Shown: positions 12,950-21,341 of the stretch, one piece after another
Layout of the letters: each line of letters opens with the position of its first letter
Position numbering within the stretch: the first letter of the stretch is position 1
Virus record (IMG/VR): IMGVR_UViG_3300021375_000185
Location: 1 to 22,079 of that record
Length of the DNA: 22,079 nt
Origin: a virus
Direction: 5' to 3' (one strand)
Program-made: the position numbers and the translations under genes
Notes under the pieces: model-generated
What the model was told of the DNA's origin: nothing
Seen by the model: only the letters and a program-made list of their open reading frames with translations
Database searches by the model: none

Positions 12950-15528
12950 GGTGTTATCCCTTCCCCAGCTTGTTCTCCTCTAGGAGGCACTAATGGAATT
13001 TGGGCTCCAGAAATAGACTTTAGAGTTGCTCTACGAAGATCTTGGCCACCAAGTGGCGCTTCGCCCCTGTCTTCCATAGGTTCAATGTCCTTAAAGAACG
13101 GCAGGATAACCAACTGATATGACCCACGACCTGTAGGCAACAGTTGGTACTCAGAACCAAAGGCTTCTTTAACGAGTCTTTGGTCTTTTGAATAATCACC
13201 AGTAAATGTGTAATCAGGAGAAACCGCTGTGTTTCCTGCATACTGAGGAAAGAAATATGAAACCAAGGCGTTGGCTATTCTTTTGTCTCCAAAAGGTTTT
13301 TCGAGCACCTGACCTGCGTTAAACATAATAGGCGCACCAAAGTTCTTACTGGACCTAATGACACCAAAGCCCGTTCGTGCTCCTGTTCCTATAGTTACGC
13401 TTAATGCGTCTCCATCGACACCAGGAATCGGCATGTTCTTAACGCTTTCGATCATGTTCCCATATGTGTCTTGGGGATCACTGCCGTCAGATGGTTGAGC
13501 ATACGTCCCAATGTGAGCGTTCTGAAACTTAGGATCAAAGCCCCTGTTGTACTCAAGAGGCATCTGGCGGCTTCCAGTCGGCCCCATCCCTGCATAAACC
13601 CTTTGAGAGTCTGGTAGCCCAAGCATCACGGTCTCTTCGCCAACCAGCACTCTTGGCTGAAAGTATTCAACAACTGCCTCTTTAACAGCGTCTAATGATA
13701 CAGATTCGCCGCCTGCTTCTAGTCGTGCCTTAAGTATAGGCGCAACTTTACTTATTTCGTCCTTAAGGTTTTGTGAAAGAGGCTTGCCTGAAAATAAAAA
13801 GGTAGTTTGGTTGTCTAAATCGTTTCCTACACTTGTGTACCATTCTGCAAGTTTTTCACCTGCTTTTTGTGGTTTTTCATCTGGGTATAAGACTTTCCCT
13901 AAGTCACCTTTAGCCTCAGCACTTGCTTTTAAAGACGCCATGTATTCTTCATCGCCTTGGAAACTAAGCGCTGCTTCTATACCAACTACCCTTGCTTGCT
14001 CGTATAAGATCCTGTTTTCTGAGTCTTTACCAAGAGCTGCTTCACCAATCGACCCGTCTCTATCTAGGGTCTTCGCAAACGCAACGACGCCTGCCATTGC
14101 GTTTCTGTCTCCAGAACTAAACTGCTCTCTGATTATATCTAGGAAAGCCTGTGGGGGTTTTTGCTCTAAGCCATTAAAATTACGAAGGGCGTTTGTGAAT
14201 TTGCTAAAGTACCTACTGTCTGACAGATCACCTTTGCCTAAGAAGACACGAAGAGCTTTATCTTTTTCTTTAGGCTCCATGCCCCTGTAGTCTTCAAGAG
14301 CATCGCCCCGGCCTCCAACAGAACCAATAGCTACTTGCTCAACAGTCTGATACCCTGAAATCAAAGTTGCGTATTCTGCTTTAGCTTTATTCAACGAGGC
14401 CTTAGCTTTATTTACGTTTGTTAGAGTCACACCTGTTGTGCCCTCAAGCGTACCTACCATACTACTAGCAGCGAAAAACTTTGCGCTGATATCGTTAATA
14501 TCGTTAATATCTTTAATGTCGTTGATGTTTGTCGTTAAGGAATTAACATAAGTACTAACAGATGCCAACTTTTGCTGACCTGTAATTGTCTTCATGCTTT
14601 CGATGGCTTTGAACGCTTTTGAACGCAGCTCTGCGGCTTGACGGGGGAATCGTTTTGCAAAAGACGTTCTGGGAGTTATTTGCGTTGTGCCGTCAGGTAA
14701 CACAGCGCTTGGTGTTCCTTGTTTAGCCATCATGCTTGTATCTGGAATAAGGTTTTGATCTAGCATAGCAACATACTTAAGAGCGCCTGTTACGCTTTGT
14801 GTTGCTTGAAACCCGTAAATACCAAAGACGTGTGAGATAGCTTCACCTTCTGTGTACCCACGATAGACAGACCTAACTTTGTCTACTTGGTTCATAAGTT
14901 CAAAGAAATTAGGAGCGCCAGTGTTTTTTGCATCGTTTGTTATGCTTGTTTCCACAGCTTTCCGTGCTGTGTCTTTGATCTTCTGAGCAGCAGCTACAGT
15001 ACTTTCGTGCCGTAGTTTTTCTGTATTGGCAGTCCATGATTTTTGGAACGCGGCGTCAAAATTAAGGTTCCCTGTTCCGTTCCCAAAGTTGTCTTTATTA
15101 TATGTATTACGAGCCTCGGGTATTTCATGAGGCTGTAGGTCACTTGCTACAACAAAAGAAGCAAACTGTTTCTCGGCGTCACTAGCTCTTAAGGAACCAA
15201 GCGCTGACGAATAGGCGTCTGCGTAAGTGCCTTTGTACTCTTTTGTAATCTCAGAAGAAACAGAAGTTACTCCTGATTCATAAGCCTGTCGGGCATCCAT
15301 AACCGCTTGCTTTTTAGCTTTATCCTGGGACTTAGCTAGTTCGACTTGTGTTTGTTCCGCAAAGTAATTAGTGAAACCGTCAGCTAAAGAAGCAAGACCA
15401 GCGGCAAAAGACCCAGCGCCTGGATCAGCGCGAACTTCAGAAACCACGTTTTGACGCGGAGCTGGTATTCCTACGCCTGTGCCAGCTTTAAGATCTGGAA
15501 AATAGCCTGGGGTTCTGCCTTGTCTCAT
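12946..15528 (-). CDS. Internal virion protein C (T7 gp15-like)
   Basis: 860 residues (T7 gp15 is 747), located between the gp14-like gene and the hydrolase as expected. The N-terminus is MRQGRTPGYFPDLKAGTGVG, followed by an Ala-rich helical region (SFAAGLASLADGFTNYFAEQ and TQVELAKSQDKAKKQAVMDA). Helices dominate to about residue 560, then more beta-rich sequence follows and the end reads GAQIPLVPPRGEQAGEGITP. No enzyme motif is visible. In T7, gp15 forms the periplasmic tube with gp16. AAGGAA lies upstream of the ATG; the stop overlaps the next gene's start. A short DIKDINDINDI repeat lies near 14490-14530. The assignment relies on size, order and composition rather than a signature. Confidence 0.7.
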   Translation of the reverse strand: MRQGRTPGYFPDLKAGTGVGIPAPRQNVVSEVRADPGAGSFAAGLASLADGFTNYFAEQTQVELAKSQDKAKKQAVMDARQAYESGVTSVSSEITKEYKGTYADAYSSALGSLRASDAEKQFASFVVASDLQPHEIPEARNTYNKDNFGNGTGNLNFDAAFQKSWTANTEKLRHESTVAAAQKIKDTARKAVETSITNDAKNTGAPNFFELMNQVDKVRSVYRGYTEGEAISHVFGIYGFQATQSVTGALKYVAMLDQNLIPDTSMMAKQGTPSAVLPDGTTQITPRTSFAKRFPRQAAELRSKAFKAIESMKTITGQQKLASVSTYVNSLTTNINDIKDINDINDISAKFFAASSMVGTLEGTTGVTLTNVNKAKASLNKAKAEYATLISGYQTVEQVAIGSVGGRGDALEDYRGMEPKEKDKALRVFLGKGDLSDSRYFSKFTNALRNFNGLEQKPPQAFLDIIREQFSSGDRNAMAGVVAFAKTLDRDGSIGEAALGKDSENRILYEQARVVGIEAALSFQGDEEYMASLKASAEAKGDLGKVLYPDEKPQKAGEKLAEWYTSVGNDLDNQTTFLFSGKPLSQNLKDEISKVAPILKARLEAGGESVSLDAVKEAVVEYFQPRVLVGEETVMLGLPDSQRVYAGMGPTGSRQMPLEYNRGFDPKFQNAHIGTYAQPSDGSDPQDTYGNMIESVKNMPIPGVDGDALSVTIGTGARTGFGVIRSSKNFGAPIMFNAGQVLEKPFGDKRIANALVSYFFPQYAGNTAVSPDYTFTGDYSKDQRLVKEAFGSEYQLLPTGRGSYQLVILPFFKDIEPMEDRGEAPLGGQDLRRATLKSISGAQIPLVPPRGEQAGEGITP

Positions 15529-15540
15529 ATGCTTTTTTCC

Positions 15541-16086
15541 TTATGATCCACCAGCTGATCCAATACCTGTTCCACGATCTGGTGTGTTAGGGGCATTATA
15601 AATACTGGCTCCAGCACCAACAGCTGTTTTAAGAGTTGATCCAACAGCTGATGAGATTTGCTGGCCTGCTCTTCCTGCGGCCTGGACGCCTCTTGTCCCT
15701 TGCCTTGAAATGGCATCTGCTTGCTGTGATGCCCTAAAGGCAGCGTCTCTTGCCGTCTGTTCTTCAATACGACCAAGGCCTACGTTTAGACCGTATTCAG
15801 CAGCGTACAAAAGGTTTCCTAAAGACGATTCAGTAAGCATACTCTCTGAGGCCTGCGCGGCCCCAAGTTCCTCCTGAGACCTACGCATAATGTCAGACTG
15901 TTGCTCAAGGCCTTCCTGTTGCTCTTGTGCTATACCACGAAGGGCTTCTTGTTCTTCAGCTTTACGTTGTGCCTCTGCTGCTTCGAACTCTGCATCAGCC
16001 TGCGCGTTTGCTGCCGATGCTGTCATGACGGTGGACGCTACAGAAGAAGCCACAGTCATAAGTGCCATTGAAATGGGATCACACAT
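15541..16086 (-). CDS. Internal virion protein B (T7 gp14-like)
   Basis: 181 residues, close to T7 gp14 (196). The N-terminus (MCDPISMALMTVASSVASTV) starts with the MCDP seen in many gp14-like proteins and contains a small hydrophobic, Ala/Ser-rich segment. A long Gln/Glu/Ala helix follows (QADAEFEAAEAQRKAEEQEA and on to about residue 80). The C-terminal third is Gly/Ser-rich (QAAGRAGQQISSAVGSTLKT). In T7, gp14 lies at the portal and then forms the outer-membrane part of the ejection channel. AGGAG lies 9 bases upstream. I see no gene for a gp13 equivalent between tail tubular B and this gene. Confidence 0.75.
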   Translation of the reverse strand: MCDPISMALMTVASSVASTVMTASAANAQADAEFEAAEAQRKAEEQEALRGIAQEQQEGLEQQSDIMRRSQEELGAAQASESMLTESSLGNLLYAAEYGLNVGLGRIEEQTARDAAFRASQQADAISRQGTRGVQAAGRAGQQISSAVGSTLKTAVGAGASIYNAPNTPDRGTGIGSAGGS

Positions 16087-16091
16087 AGCTT

Positions 16092-18746
16092 CTACTCCTG
16101 CCTCGTCAGTTCATTGAAGAACCCGGTGTAATCAATAGACGTAATGATCATGGGTTTCTCTGAATCATTTACGATTTTAACTTTTACCGTGTTGGCGTTA
16201 GTCCTAACGGGAACCTTGAAAGACCCAAGGGACTCAATGCCTATACCGCCTACCAGTGCTGTACCAATCAGCGTACCGTTAAAGGTAAACGTCTGCTGTG
16301 AACGTGACTCAGGTGTCACTTCGATCTTAAAGAACCCTGTGTCCTGATAGTTAAACTGAAGGCGCTTGAGTTGGAACCGTCCTGTCTGAACAGTCATCTT
16401 ACCAGCAGCGTCTGCTCGAACAAACAGCTTTGATAGTTGGACTTCTTGGGTGAAGGGAACGCCCAGGATAGCGTCGGCTGCTGAATAATCACCTACAGCA
16501 GTTATGGTAGTTGTTGTTGGGTACAACACAGCAAGCCGCTCACCCACCTGTCCTGTTGGGAAGTCGCTGGATAAGACAACAGCTGCTTTGTTGTTGTGCA
16601 GATAGGGCGTCGTCCAGGTCGTTAGTCCCGTTGAGACACTGTAAGATCCTTGGGAATTGAACGTCTGGTCTAGACAGATCTGGTACGGGTGTTTGTCGTC
16701 TGACAGCTCGTACCTTAGTTCTATCTTTTCAAAGAACGTCTCAGTGCCCCTGGTGACGTACATGTACATGTCACCTAGAAGAACACCAACCCAATGGATA
16801 TACGTTCCTGTACCAAAGTCCCATTTGGACCAGGCGCTTTGTGCTTTGGCCTCTTGTTCCGTATAGGTCTTGTAGATGTACAGAGAGTTTCGCTCTGAGT
16901 CAGATATGCAGAACATCATCTCATTGGCACTATCAGCTGCGATGTGAACGATAGGTGCCGGTATGTACCCAAGAGCGTGGATCGTAATGTCTTCAGCTGT
17001 GGTCGATAGGGACGCATCGTTGTACTGATACTCGAATACCAAGGCGTCTCGACCACTCTTGGCCGCAAAGTACATACGGTTCCCAAGGGCCACAGGATCA
17101 CACTTGGGCTCTGTGATGTACGCCGTAGCTGTATCGATCACTGCGTTCTTTGACGTAAACGCCTGTTGGTCTGAAGACACCTCAAACTGTGATCTGTCGG
17201 AACTTAAGAACAATGATCGCCTGAAGGGGAACGCATGGATCAATTCGTTTATATCGTCACTAGAGGCCTGTAGACCAAACGGATCGCTGTCTAGAACTTG
17301 GGTGCTGAACTCTGGCCAAAAGTTAAAGAACAACCGTGAGCGAGAGAAGAACACCGTTTCGCCTGAGATGATCGCAAGACGGTTGCGGTGCGTTGTGATC
17401 TGTTTGATCTTACGGCCCACAAAGTCTGGGTTAGGAACGGTCTGTGTATCACCGGCACCACGAGCATCATACGTCCCATGACCAAACGTAAACGTTCCGT
17501 CAGCCTTCCGCGTCAGGAAGTGAGGCATCGTCGTCAGGTCAAAGGCGTTGTTCTGATACGGATTGGCCGCCTCGATCCAAGCGTCTTGTGACTGGCTGAA
17601 CTTAACCCAATAGCCGTCTGTTGTCTCTGTGGCCGTTAGGAACACATAGTAACCTTCAGGAGCCCAGTTAGGCAGCAGAGAGCGTGATGTTCTTACGTTT
17701 GCGTAGACTTGCGTTGTGATTGTCTCGCCACCGCTTGAGTACGCTGAGAACCCTGTGCCATCGACAGAGGTCGATAGGTCATAGTCGCTATACAAAGCGA
17801 ACGTTGTTGCTGTAAGTTTACTGACGAAATACTGATTACCGTTTAGTTCAGTCATGCCCGCAACATTGTCGATGCTGACTTTTTGATATGACGTGAAAGA
17901 GTGGCTGTCTACTGTCGTTATGACAACAGGGTTCGCTTGTGTTGCTGCGGTGATGTTGTGCGTGTGGGAATCACTCGGAATATCTACAAGCTGCCTTAAG
18001 GCCTTTACGCCGTATGTGGCATCAGACCCGTTGTCCGAAATCGTGAACTGATGACCGTCTGTGTTTTCTACAAGAACCGTAAGATCCCGGTCGTTTGGTT
18101 TTTGTGTAACTGTGAAGTTTCGGTAGCCTGCTGTAAAGCCTGTGAAAGACGCGTGTGTGATGATGTCGTCTGCAATCGAAGACCCATCAAGTGCGCCGTT
18201 CTTAGACCACACTTCAACACCATCAGTCGCTGTGTCGTTCAGGTTGTCGATGACAAGCGCGTTAGTTCCTGTGGTCGTTGTGCGTGACGTAACAAGAGCT
18301 GTAGGATTGTCACCGCTTGTGTATGTCGTTTCAGCCATACTGACTGTAAAGTCTTTGTTAGCAACAATCGTGATGTCGCCAATCGTAGTTGCAGAAAAAC
18401 CTTCTGCTGGGTTGGTATTAGCTAGATATGCTTTGCCGTTGGGAAACTCAACAGTCTGCTCTGCACCTGCTAGGTTATAGACCTTTAGGTCACCATTTTT
18501 AACGACAATAATATATTGTTCTACTGCGTCTCTAACATAAGCGTAGCACCAAGGTTTATCAGCTGTATAAGCGAATGTGTTTTTAACGATATGTCGTGAG
18601 GACGCACGGCTCTCTAGGCCCCCGCTGATCACAGACGTGAGAACATTGGTTGCTTCTTGTACTTGCCCAGTGAGCCTCAGAGAGTCAGGCTGACGGCTTA
18701 CGCCTTGGTATAACGTCTTAAGCGATTGCTCTATAAGAGTTCCCAT
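16092..18746 (-). CDS. Tail tubular protein B (T7 gp12-like nozzle), with an FCCH-like insert
   Basis: 884 residues from ATG 18746, which gives MGTLIEQSLKTLYQGVSRQP, matching the gp12-family start (T7 begins with a similar SQSIKNLKGGISQQPD). The frame stays open to 18800, but that would overlap tail tubular A by 53 bases and add 18 residues absent from the family. The chosen ATG follows the A stop by one base. The protein is beta-rich throughout, with family segments such as KQITTHRNRLAIISGETVFF and FNFWPEF, and DPFGLQASSDDINELIHAFP. It is longer than T7 gp12 (794), partly through an extra beta domain at residues 264-342 (TAATQANPVVITT, GMTELNGNQYFV, DGTGFSAYSSGG). It forms the distal nozzle of the short tail, below tail tubular A. 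Confidence 0.9.
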   Translation of the reverse strand: MGTLIEQSLKTLYQGVSRQPDSLRLTGQVQEATNVLTSVISGGLESRASSRHIVKNTFAYTADKPWCYAYVRDAVEQYIIVVKNGDLKVYNLAGAEQTVEFPNGKAYLANTNPAEGFSATTIGDITIVANKDFTVSMAETTYTSGDNPTALVTSRTTTTGTNALVIDNLNDTATDGVEVWSKNGALDGSSIADDIITHASFTGFTAGYRNFTVTQKPNDRDLTVLVENTDGHQFTISDNGSDATYGVKALRQLVDIPSDSHTHNITAATQANPVVITTVDSHSFTSYQKVSIDNVAGMTELNGNQYFVSKLTATTFALYSDYDLSTSVDGTGFSAYSSGGETITTQVYANVRTSRSLLPNWAPEGYYVFLTATETTDGYWVKFSQSQDAWIEAANPYQNNAFDLTTMPHFLTRKADGTFTFGHGTYDARGAGDTQTVPNPDFVGRKIKQITTHRNRLAIISGETVFFSRSRLFFNFWPEFSTQVLDSDPFGLQASSDDINELIHAFPFRRSLFLSSDRSQFEVSSDQQAFTSKNAVIDTATAYITEPKCDPVALGNRMYFAAKSGRDALVFEYQYNDASLSTTAEDITIHALGYIPAPIVHIAADSANEMMFCISDSERNSLYIYKTYTEQEAKAQSAWSKWDFGTGTYIHWVGVLLGDMYMYVTRGTETFFEKIELRYELSDDKHPYQICLDQTFNSQGSYSVSTGLTTWTTPYLHNNKAAVVLSSDFPTGQVGERLAVLYPTTTTITAVGDYSAADAILGVPFTQEVQLSKLFVRADAAGKMTVQTGRFQLKRLQFNYQDTGFFKIEVTPESRSQQTFTFNGTLIGTALVGGIGIESLGSFKVPVRTNANTVKVKIVNDSEKPMIITSIDYTGFFNELTRQE

Positions 18747-18747
18747 T

Positions 18748-19347
18748 CTACCGCCCGTATAGACCGTGATGTCGGTAGGTTGCGTATGAAACGTAAGCAC
18801 TGTCCGTCAGGATGTTGGCGTCGTCTGTCTCAGACTCAGCGTCCAACAAGGCTGCATAGGCCTCAAGTTCACCACGGCGTGTGAAGTTATCTAGGGCCAC
18901 AGATTGCATTTGGGACTCTTGGAACTTACGAGCTGCAAGGTACGCAATGTATGTGCTTAGTTCTAAGCTTAGATCTTCAAACTCTAGAAGGTACACAACA
19001 TCTACATTCAGGTTCTGTGTAAACTCGTAGGACTGCTTTTTGATATCGTAAAGTGCCAAACGATTGTTGTAGTTACGAACAGTGACGTTAATAGATTGGT
19101 GTTCTTGTGTCGTATCAACGCGCAAATAGTTCGACGGAATATAAATAAGATTATTGCTGTTAGGCGTTAGTTTCAAATTGTAGTCAATGTTCTGGTGCCA
19201 TCCACGCGCTTGGACGGACTTGTTAACTTCGTTGAGTTTGCTTTCAGCTGCTTCAGCATCAGGAAGGCCAGAGGTAAGAGACGAAACGGGTGATTCACCG
19301 ATAGACTCTAGGACAATGTTAACAGCTTCGATCTTGCTTAGACCCAT
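18748..19347 (-). CDS. Tail tubular protein A (T7 gp11-like adaptor)
   Basis: 199 residues, almost the length of T7 gp11 (196). It starts MGLSKIEAVNIVLESIGESP, matching the family pattern of a helix ending in IGE.P, then ADAAESK-like helix (GLPDAEAAESKLNEVNKSVQ), ARGWHQNIDYN, and SNNLIYIPSNYLRVD. LEFEDLSLELSTYIAYLAAR and KFQES also fit the family. It forms the ring under the portal to which the nozzle and fibres attach. AGGAGG lies 4 bases from the ATG and just past the terminator, so the gene can be translated from readthrough transcripts. Confident by sequence and position. Confidence 0.9.
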   Translation of the reverse strand: MGLSKIEAVNIVLESIGESPVSSLTSGLPDAEAAESKLNEVNKSVQARGWHQNIDYNLKLTPNSNNLIYIPSNYLRVDTTQEHQSINVTVRNYNNRLALYDIKKQSYEFTQNLNVDVVYLLEFEDLSLELSTYIAYLAARKFQESQMQSVALDNFTRRGELEAYAALLDAESETDDANILTDSAYVSYATYRHHGLYGR

Positions 19348-19358
19348 AGTACCTCCTG

Positions 19359-19398
19359 AAAAACTAAGGGGCCACCTGTATTGCTACAAGCAGCCCCT
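19359..19398 (-). terminator. Intrinsic terminator downstream of the major capsid gene
   Basis: On the minus-strand RNA a 14-base arm (19398-19385) pairs with another (19380-19367) around a GCAA loop (a GNRA tetraloop at 19384-19381). After the stem come UAG and five U (19363-19359). Three of the pairs are G.U on this strand and would be C/A mismatches on the other, so the structure is specific to minus-strand transcripts. It lies 8 bases after the capsid stop, the position of T-phi in T7, where it lowers expression of the tail genes relative to capsid. Confidence 0.85.
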
Positions 19399-19406
19399 CA
19401 ATCAGA

Positions 19407-20396
19407 TTAAGCGGACTTGAACTCTACGGCCATTTCTGGACGCAGAACACCATGACCAACGAAGAGCTTGGAGACCAAGAAGTCTTCAAGACGACGAACG
19501 TCACGTTCCGTCTCAAGGCTGATGTCCATAAGCTTGCAAGTAGCAATAGCCTGTGGGCACCACATGACACCAACCGTCGTGGAGTAATTAGCACGGTATT
19601 TGCTGAACACACCACCAGCAGCAGATTCATCAGTCGTTGGCATGTTGCGGCTTTTGACCACCATCACACCATCGATGTTGATCATCTCAGCACGGTCAGA
19701 GATACCGCCTGCGTTGTCGGCCTGGAAGTCACGATTCAGAACCAAGTACTGACCATTGGAGTCGGTCGCATACTTGATGGCATCGAAGATTTCCACAGGA
19801 ACAGCACAGTACCGCTGCATATCCTCTGGAACATCCTGGTTGAACAACGCAATGTTCGCTTCGCGGATAGCGTCGATCCAAGCGATACCAGACGGCGTTG
19901 CGTCGTTAGCCAAGTTGGCGTCCGTAATAGCAGTACCACCGGGGAATGGCGAAGCTGCTGCGGTACGGGATGCCAAGATCAGCTGACGGAACACGTTCTG
20001 ATCGAACACTTTAGCAAGCGCTCGGCCCATCTCGTTAGAGACGATGGAACGCATGTCGAAGTGAGACAGGATACGGTCGATATCAGAGATCGCGTAGTGC
20101 GATACAAGGATGTCGTCAACCGTGATGACCTGTTCGCTGGTCGAAAGGTCGGTCCCCAGTAGCTCAGAACCCGGCGTGTGATATTCAGCAGCCGCCTTCC
20201 AAGTTTTCGGGAAACGATAGGATTTAGCACCACCAGAAAGATTCTTAATGAAGTGCTTGTCGAGAGTAACAGTTGCGCTGTCGAAGGCCGTAAGCACTTC
20301 GCCACCAAAGACACTGAGGAACAATTCCCGATTGTCAACTGGAGACGAAGCACCCTTACCAAAGCGAACTGGAGAGGAAGCATCACCTAATGCCAT
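19407..20396 (-). CDS. Major capsid protein (T7 gp10-like, HK97 fold)
   Basis: 329 residues (T7 gp10A is 345). The N-terminus is MALGDASSPVRFGKGASSPV. The family signature is clear in the segment ITVDDILVSHYAISDIDRIL followed by SHFDMRSIVSNEMGRALAKV and FDQNVFRQLILASR, which parallels the gp10 stretch around its D.VLSEYDVR and AYDQ motifs. The C-terminus (FLVSKLFVGHGVLRPEMAVE) is also typical. TTAGGAG lies 8 bases upstream of the ATG behind a 115-base leader, and an intrinsic terminator follows. I see no frameshift-type extension after the stop, where T7 makes the minor form 10B. This should be one of the most abundant proteins of the phage. Confidence 0.92.
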   Translation of the reverse strand: MALGDASSPVRFGKGASSPVDNRELFLSVFGGEVLTAFDSATVTLDKHFIKNLSGGAKSYRFPKTWKAAAEYHTPGSELLGTDLSTSEQVITVDDILVSHYAISDIDRILSHFDMRSIVSNEMGRALAKVFDQNVFRQLILASRTAAASPFPGGTAITDANLANDATPSGIAWIDAIREANIALFNQDVPEDMQRYCAVPVEIFDAIKYATDSNGQYLVLNRDFQADNAGGISDRAEMINIDGVMVVKSRNMPTTDESAAGGVFSKYRANYSTTVGVMWCPQAIATCKLMDISLETERDVRRLEDFLVSKLFVGHGVLRPEMAVEFKSA

Positions 20397-20511
20397 TTAT
20401 TTTCTCCTAATGAGATTGAAGGTAAAAGTGGGTTGGGTTGCTCTGTTAACTTCGTGGGATTGTCCGACGTATCGGGGTCTCAGCTAGTCGTTAGGGCAGA
20501 AGAATGATAGT
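20397..20511 (-). promoter_or_regulatory. Leader ahead of the major capsid gene; probable late promoter or processing region
   Basis: At 115 bases this is the longest intergenic gap in the window, just where T7 has its strongest late promoter. On the minus strand it contains CCCTAACGACTAGCTGAG (about 20496-20479), whose TAxCGACTxxCT part partly fits the T7 promoter, then a small CCGA-TACG-TCGG hairpin (20464-20475), then TTAGGAGAAAATAA before the ATG. I see no convincing sigma-70 promoter. Function is inferred from position; the promoter match is weak. Confidence 0.4.
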
Positions 20512-21339
20512 TTAGTTATCTAAGTCCCAGGTAGCAGTTTGTATCTTTTTGATAACCTGCTCTCGGAACTTTGGAGACGTGGTGTATTCTTTAGACGACA
20601 TGTCTGCTTTCATCTCAGCCTTGCTGCGATAACCAGCTGACGACGGGGCCGCAGAGTTCTCACCACGAATAAGCGTAGGCTCGCGGGTTGCGGGGCGTGT
20701 TCCCGTAGCTTCTGACATTCTGGCCCTTAGACCATCCGCTGCCAAACGCCACGAAGACGTAGAAAGCAGGTTGTTAAAGTCGGCCACTTCTGTTTCAGAC
20801 AGGTTTTCTTGAGCCCATTGCATAGTCTGAGCCCATTGCTCTTCGCCACCAAGGTACTCCAAAGCAGCTTTACGTTCCGTCTCGAACTGGTAGCGATACG
20901 ATTGAACATAGGACTTAATCAGATCCTCTGGAATGCCGACTTTCTTTAGGGCCTCATAGTCCTCAGAAGATAGGTCTCCTTGCTCAATAATCTTTTGACC
21001 AATCTCTTCAGTATCTAGCCCAGCTTTGACAAGAATGTTTGATACTTCTTGTTCTTCGGCCTCTGGACTTGGTTCTTCTGCGGCTTTTTCGGCAGTCTGG
21101 GTTTTTTCTTCTTGGTCCTTTGGGCGTCCGTTTGCGTTGAAGAGCAACTCTCGCGCATGTGCTTCCCAGTTGTAAGCGCCTGTATCGTTGTCGTAATACT
21201 TATCAACACCTTCAGTAGGCATATCAGGCACGGGGACAACGTCTTGTTCTATGTCTTCTTCTGTCCCAGGATTGCGGAACTTATCCGCCATAAGCTGATT
21301 GTATTCTTCAGAGCCTGGGACAACTTCAGTTTGTTCCAT
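20512..21339 (-). CDS. Capsid assembly scaffolding protein (T7 gp9-like)
   Basis: 275 residues (T7 gp9 is 307). It is strongly acidic in the N-terminal 110 residues (for example EEDIEQDVVPVPDMPTEGVD and KAAEEPSPEAEEQEVSNILV), with a helical middle (ALEYLGGEEQWAQTMQWAQE) and a basic C-terminal region (SKEYTTSPKFREQVIKKIQT), the charge layout expected for a scaffold whose C-terminal end binds the capsid. It sits between portal and capsid genes. The ATG follows the portal stop by two bases; AAGGTG is the likely ribosome site. Confident mainly from order and composition. Confidence 0.85.
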   Translation of the reverse strand: MEQTEVVPGSEEYNQLMADKFRNPGTEEDIEQDVVPVPDMPTEGVDKYYDNDTGAYNWEAHARELLFNANGRPKDQEEKTQTAEKAAEEPSPEAEEQEVSNILVKAGLDTEEIGQKIIEQGDLSSEDYEALKKVGIPEDLIKSYVQSYRYQFETERKAALEYLGGEEQWAQTMQWAQENLSETEVADFNNLLSTSSWRLAADGLRARMSEATGTRPATREPTLIRGENSAAPSSAGYRSKAEMKADMSSKEYTTSPKFREQVIKKIQTATWDLDN

Positions 21340-21341
21340 AT

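Noticed and set aside
14820-15540. tRNA, CRISPR or insertion-sequence remnants anywhere in the window
   Set aside because: No cloverleaf pattern, no spaced direct repeats and no transposase motif were noticed on either strand; the repeats present are all in-frame coding repeats.
18747-18800. Longer N-terminus for tail tubular protein B starting at 18800
   Set aside because: It would overlap tail tubular A and add 18 residues absent from the gp12 family; the ATG at 18746 directly follows the upstream stop and matches the family start.
19399-19406. Minor capsid form by frameshift at the end of the capsid gene, as in T7 10B
   Set aside because: The terminator begins 8 bases after the stop, leaving no room for an extension of the size seen in T7.
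19452-20162. A 236-codon plus-strand open frame across the capsid gene
   Set aside because: It is a shadow of the highly expressed capsid gene: no family resemblance, no ribosome site, and composition (His/Val/Arg-rich) dictated by the opposite strand.
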